A DNA stretch of 64,000 nucleotides. Origin: Gautieria morchelliformis (lineage: Eukaryota; Basidiomycota; Agaricomycetes; Gomphales; Gomphaceae). Below, one piece after another: positions 62,243-64,000 of this stretch. Position 1 is the first letter of the stretch; every line of letters begins with the position of its first letter. The DNA lies in NCBI GenBank assembly GCA_015179125.1, contig WHVA01000099.1, positions 1 to 64,000 of the forward strand, given 5' to 3'. The notes below the pieces were generated by a model that was not told the DNA's origin, did no database searches, and worked only from the letters and a program-made list of their open reading frames with translations. Both the position numbers and the translations under genes were made by a program.

Positions 62243-64000
62243 ATGGCCACTTCTGCTTCTCACCACCAGGATGACCCAAACATGGAGTCGTCGGAGACGC
62301 TAGAAAGTGCTTCTTTGCTACTAAAGGAGGTAGCTCACCCAGGAGGTGAGCATGAAATGTGTCCGCCGTGACTCTCTTGGTTGTGAAAGATGTGCTGCGC
62401 TCACTCCTGACTCTCAGCGCAGCGCAAGTTATTGTTCAAGCTGGGTGCTTCCTTTTTTCTCTTTGGATTGATCAATAACGGTATGTATGCTTCTCCGCGA
62501 GCTATCACCATACTCAATGATAGCCCAGTACTTTATGTCATTATTCTCTCGGCGGCGTTGGATCTTGTGCCTCCTTCCACACCGAAGGGAATCATTGCAT
62601 TTTGCAATATTGCACCTTCTCTTATCGCAAAACTGGGATGGCCTTACATTCTGAAGGGACGAATACGTTATCGTAGAAGGTTGATCGGCTGTTGCTTCCT
62701 CAGCGTCCTTGGCATGCTTGTACGTGACAACCACATCAACTAAATTATTAAATTATTCCCACATACTGTTCACAGGTGGTCTCTGCTTTCGATGGTCTTA
62801 GTATGAGGTTGTTAGGAATAGCTTTGGCATCCTTTTCCTCTGGTAAGAGAAGAATGACCCGAGTTGATCGTTTATTAATGAATAAACTCGGTCACTAACT
62901 GTAGGGCTGGGAGAATTAACTTTCCTTCAACTCTCTACGACATATCATCCCCTTTCCGTGGCTGGACACGCTGTCGGGTGCGTTAAGATTTCACGCTTGT
63001 TGAAATACCTCCCTCTCACGATTTAGACGTGAATGTCCCTTGTTGGTACATCTTGGTCTATATCCCACCTGTGCAGATACTTTGCAAGCGGAACGGGAGG
63101 CGCCGGCCTGGTAGGTGCCGGACTTTGGTGGTTTTTGCGCTCACTTGGAGTTCGTCTGGGCATTGGACTATCTTCCGTATGTTGGTGCCTCTGAGTCTTC
63201 AGTAATTATGATTTATCTTATTCTAGGTTTTACCCCTCCTGATTCCCGTGACGTATATGTTCCTGCTTCCATCTACTCTTGCTTTCGCCTGCTTAATCGC
63301 CAGTAATGATGATGACGATGGCGAAGATACCCCTACCTCTGCTATATCTTCATATGTGCCCATCCCTACGAGCGAGGGAGATAACGAACCGGTTTTTGCT
63401 CCGACAACATTTTCATCGCCTGTCGAAACCGATCAGGTTGCATTGACCCCTATAGATAAATGGACTCTTGTGAGACCATTGCTGCTGAAGTTCATGTTAC
63501 CACTCTGTAAGTCTTTAACACGAAATATGTGTTGCTTACGATATCTCCCCTACCCAGCATGCGTATACCTTGTAAGCACTGTGATCTCTCAGCTGCTTCG
63601 TACACTGATAACAGACCTTAAGCTCGAGTACACAATCAACCAGGTGATGGGAATCCTTGCATTTAAAAGCTTATAACTTAATTTTTTCCTTGCACAGGGC
63701 ATTGCGCCCACTCTAGTTTATCCAGTTCCTTCTCCGATGACTCAACCATTTCTTAGTCATATTATCACATCAATACGGGATTATTACCCTCTGTGGCAAG
63801 TGCGTCTGTTTTGTCGGCTTCAAATAGGCCCCTGTTTCTTTCAATCCTAACATTTCCTACGCAGCTTGTCTACCAATCCACCGTATTCATCTCACGCTCG
63901 GCTCTCTCGCTGGGAATCCCCCGCTTCCCTCTCGGCTTCTATCATTGCCAGCCATTGTGCAAGCCGCAATTCTCGTCACCCTTGTTTTTGAATCTGCTTC
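62243..64000 (+). CDS. CLN3: CLN3/battenin (Btn1) vacuolar membrane protein, partial at window end
   Basis: Exons by splice signals and frame: 62243-62329, 62423-62480, 62529-62719, 62776-62842, 62905-62977, 63077-63176, 63227-63506, 63558 onward, with at least two more to the window end. Conserved CLN3 blocks: SFFLFGLINN, YVIILSAALDLVPPSTPKG, LRLLGIALASFSSG-type LLGIALASFSSG, GLGELTFLQLSTTYH, YFASGTGGAGLVGAGLWWFL, SLGVRLGIGLSS and INQ/GIAPTLVYPVPS, with the hydrophobic segments expected of the multi-pass family. An acidic luminal/cytosolic loop (NDDDDGEDTP) interrupts the middle. CLN3/Btn1 acts in the vacuole/lysosome membrane in pH and amino-acid homeostasis. The C-terminus lies beyond the edge. 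Confidence 0.92.

Overview
The window reads as a repeat-rich segment of an Agaricomycete (mushroom-forming basidiomycete) nuclear genome. The evidence is short GT-AG introns of about 40-70 nt in every host-type gene, chromodomain Ty3/Gypsy and Ty1/Copia elements, a PIF/Harbinger transposon, a NACHT (NLR-type) gene and two copies of a gene resembling the basidiomycete clamp regulator Clp1. The genus cannot be named from this sequence. Most of the window is transposable elements nested in one another and in older genes. Only the right-hand ~3 kb looks like a stable gene neighbourhood, with a short-chain dehydrogenase and a CLN3/Btn1 gene transcribed divergently.

Layout, left to right. A minus-strand Copia element (Copia-1) runs off the left edge; its 5' LTR (1618-2130) cuts a multi-exon host gene (2131-3533). 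A TIR-bearing miniature element (4002-4619) and a dispersed repeat (4620-4978) precede Gypsy-1 (4979-12813, minus strand). Gypsy-1 is decayed, carries an intron-containing coiled-coil/cysteine-motif gene on its opposite strand, and is interrupted by a solo Copia-1-family LTR with a perfect 5-bp target duplication. A 1.08-kb LTR-like repeat (12922-13999) has a near-identical inverted partner at 43599-44656. Copia-2 (15487-20187), an unrecognised multi-exon gene (20376-22370) and a truncated Copia-2 relative (about 22960-24812) follow. A Clp1-like gene (25605-26565) lies on a ~1.6-kb segment duplicated at about 54050-55640.

An NLR pseudogene (27850-30505) is broken twice. A 1371-bp hAT-type element (28960-30330, 8-bp target duplication) sits just inside an intron donor, and a complete 9.68-kb Gypsy-2 (30506-40188, target duplication GGAGT) splits the N-terminal part. 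Gypsy-2 has an additional coiled-coil ORF between integrase and 3' LTR, contains another solo Copia-1-family LTR, and has lost catalytic aspartates in RT and RNase H by CpG-to-CpA changes. Repeats fill 40465-46540.

The most unusual part is an AT-rich island at about 46540-49890. It holds an intronless, frameshifted fragment of a highly divergent multisubunit RNA polymerase largest subunit (RPB1 type; 48676-49584), flanked by small AT-rich reading frames on the other strand and hit by a MITE. It looks like captured DNA of a cytoplasmic DNA virus (Nucleocytoviricota-like) or a cytoplasmic linear plasmid. To its right is an almost intact PIF/Harbinger transposon (50233-53823) with a transposase and a convergent Myb/SANT-like partner gene, then the second Clp1-like gene, a stretch of poorly interpretable old sequence, and the SDR and CLN3 genes.
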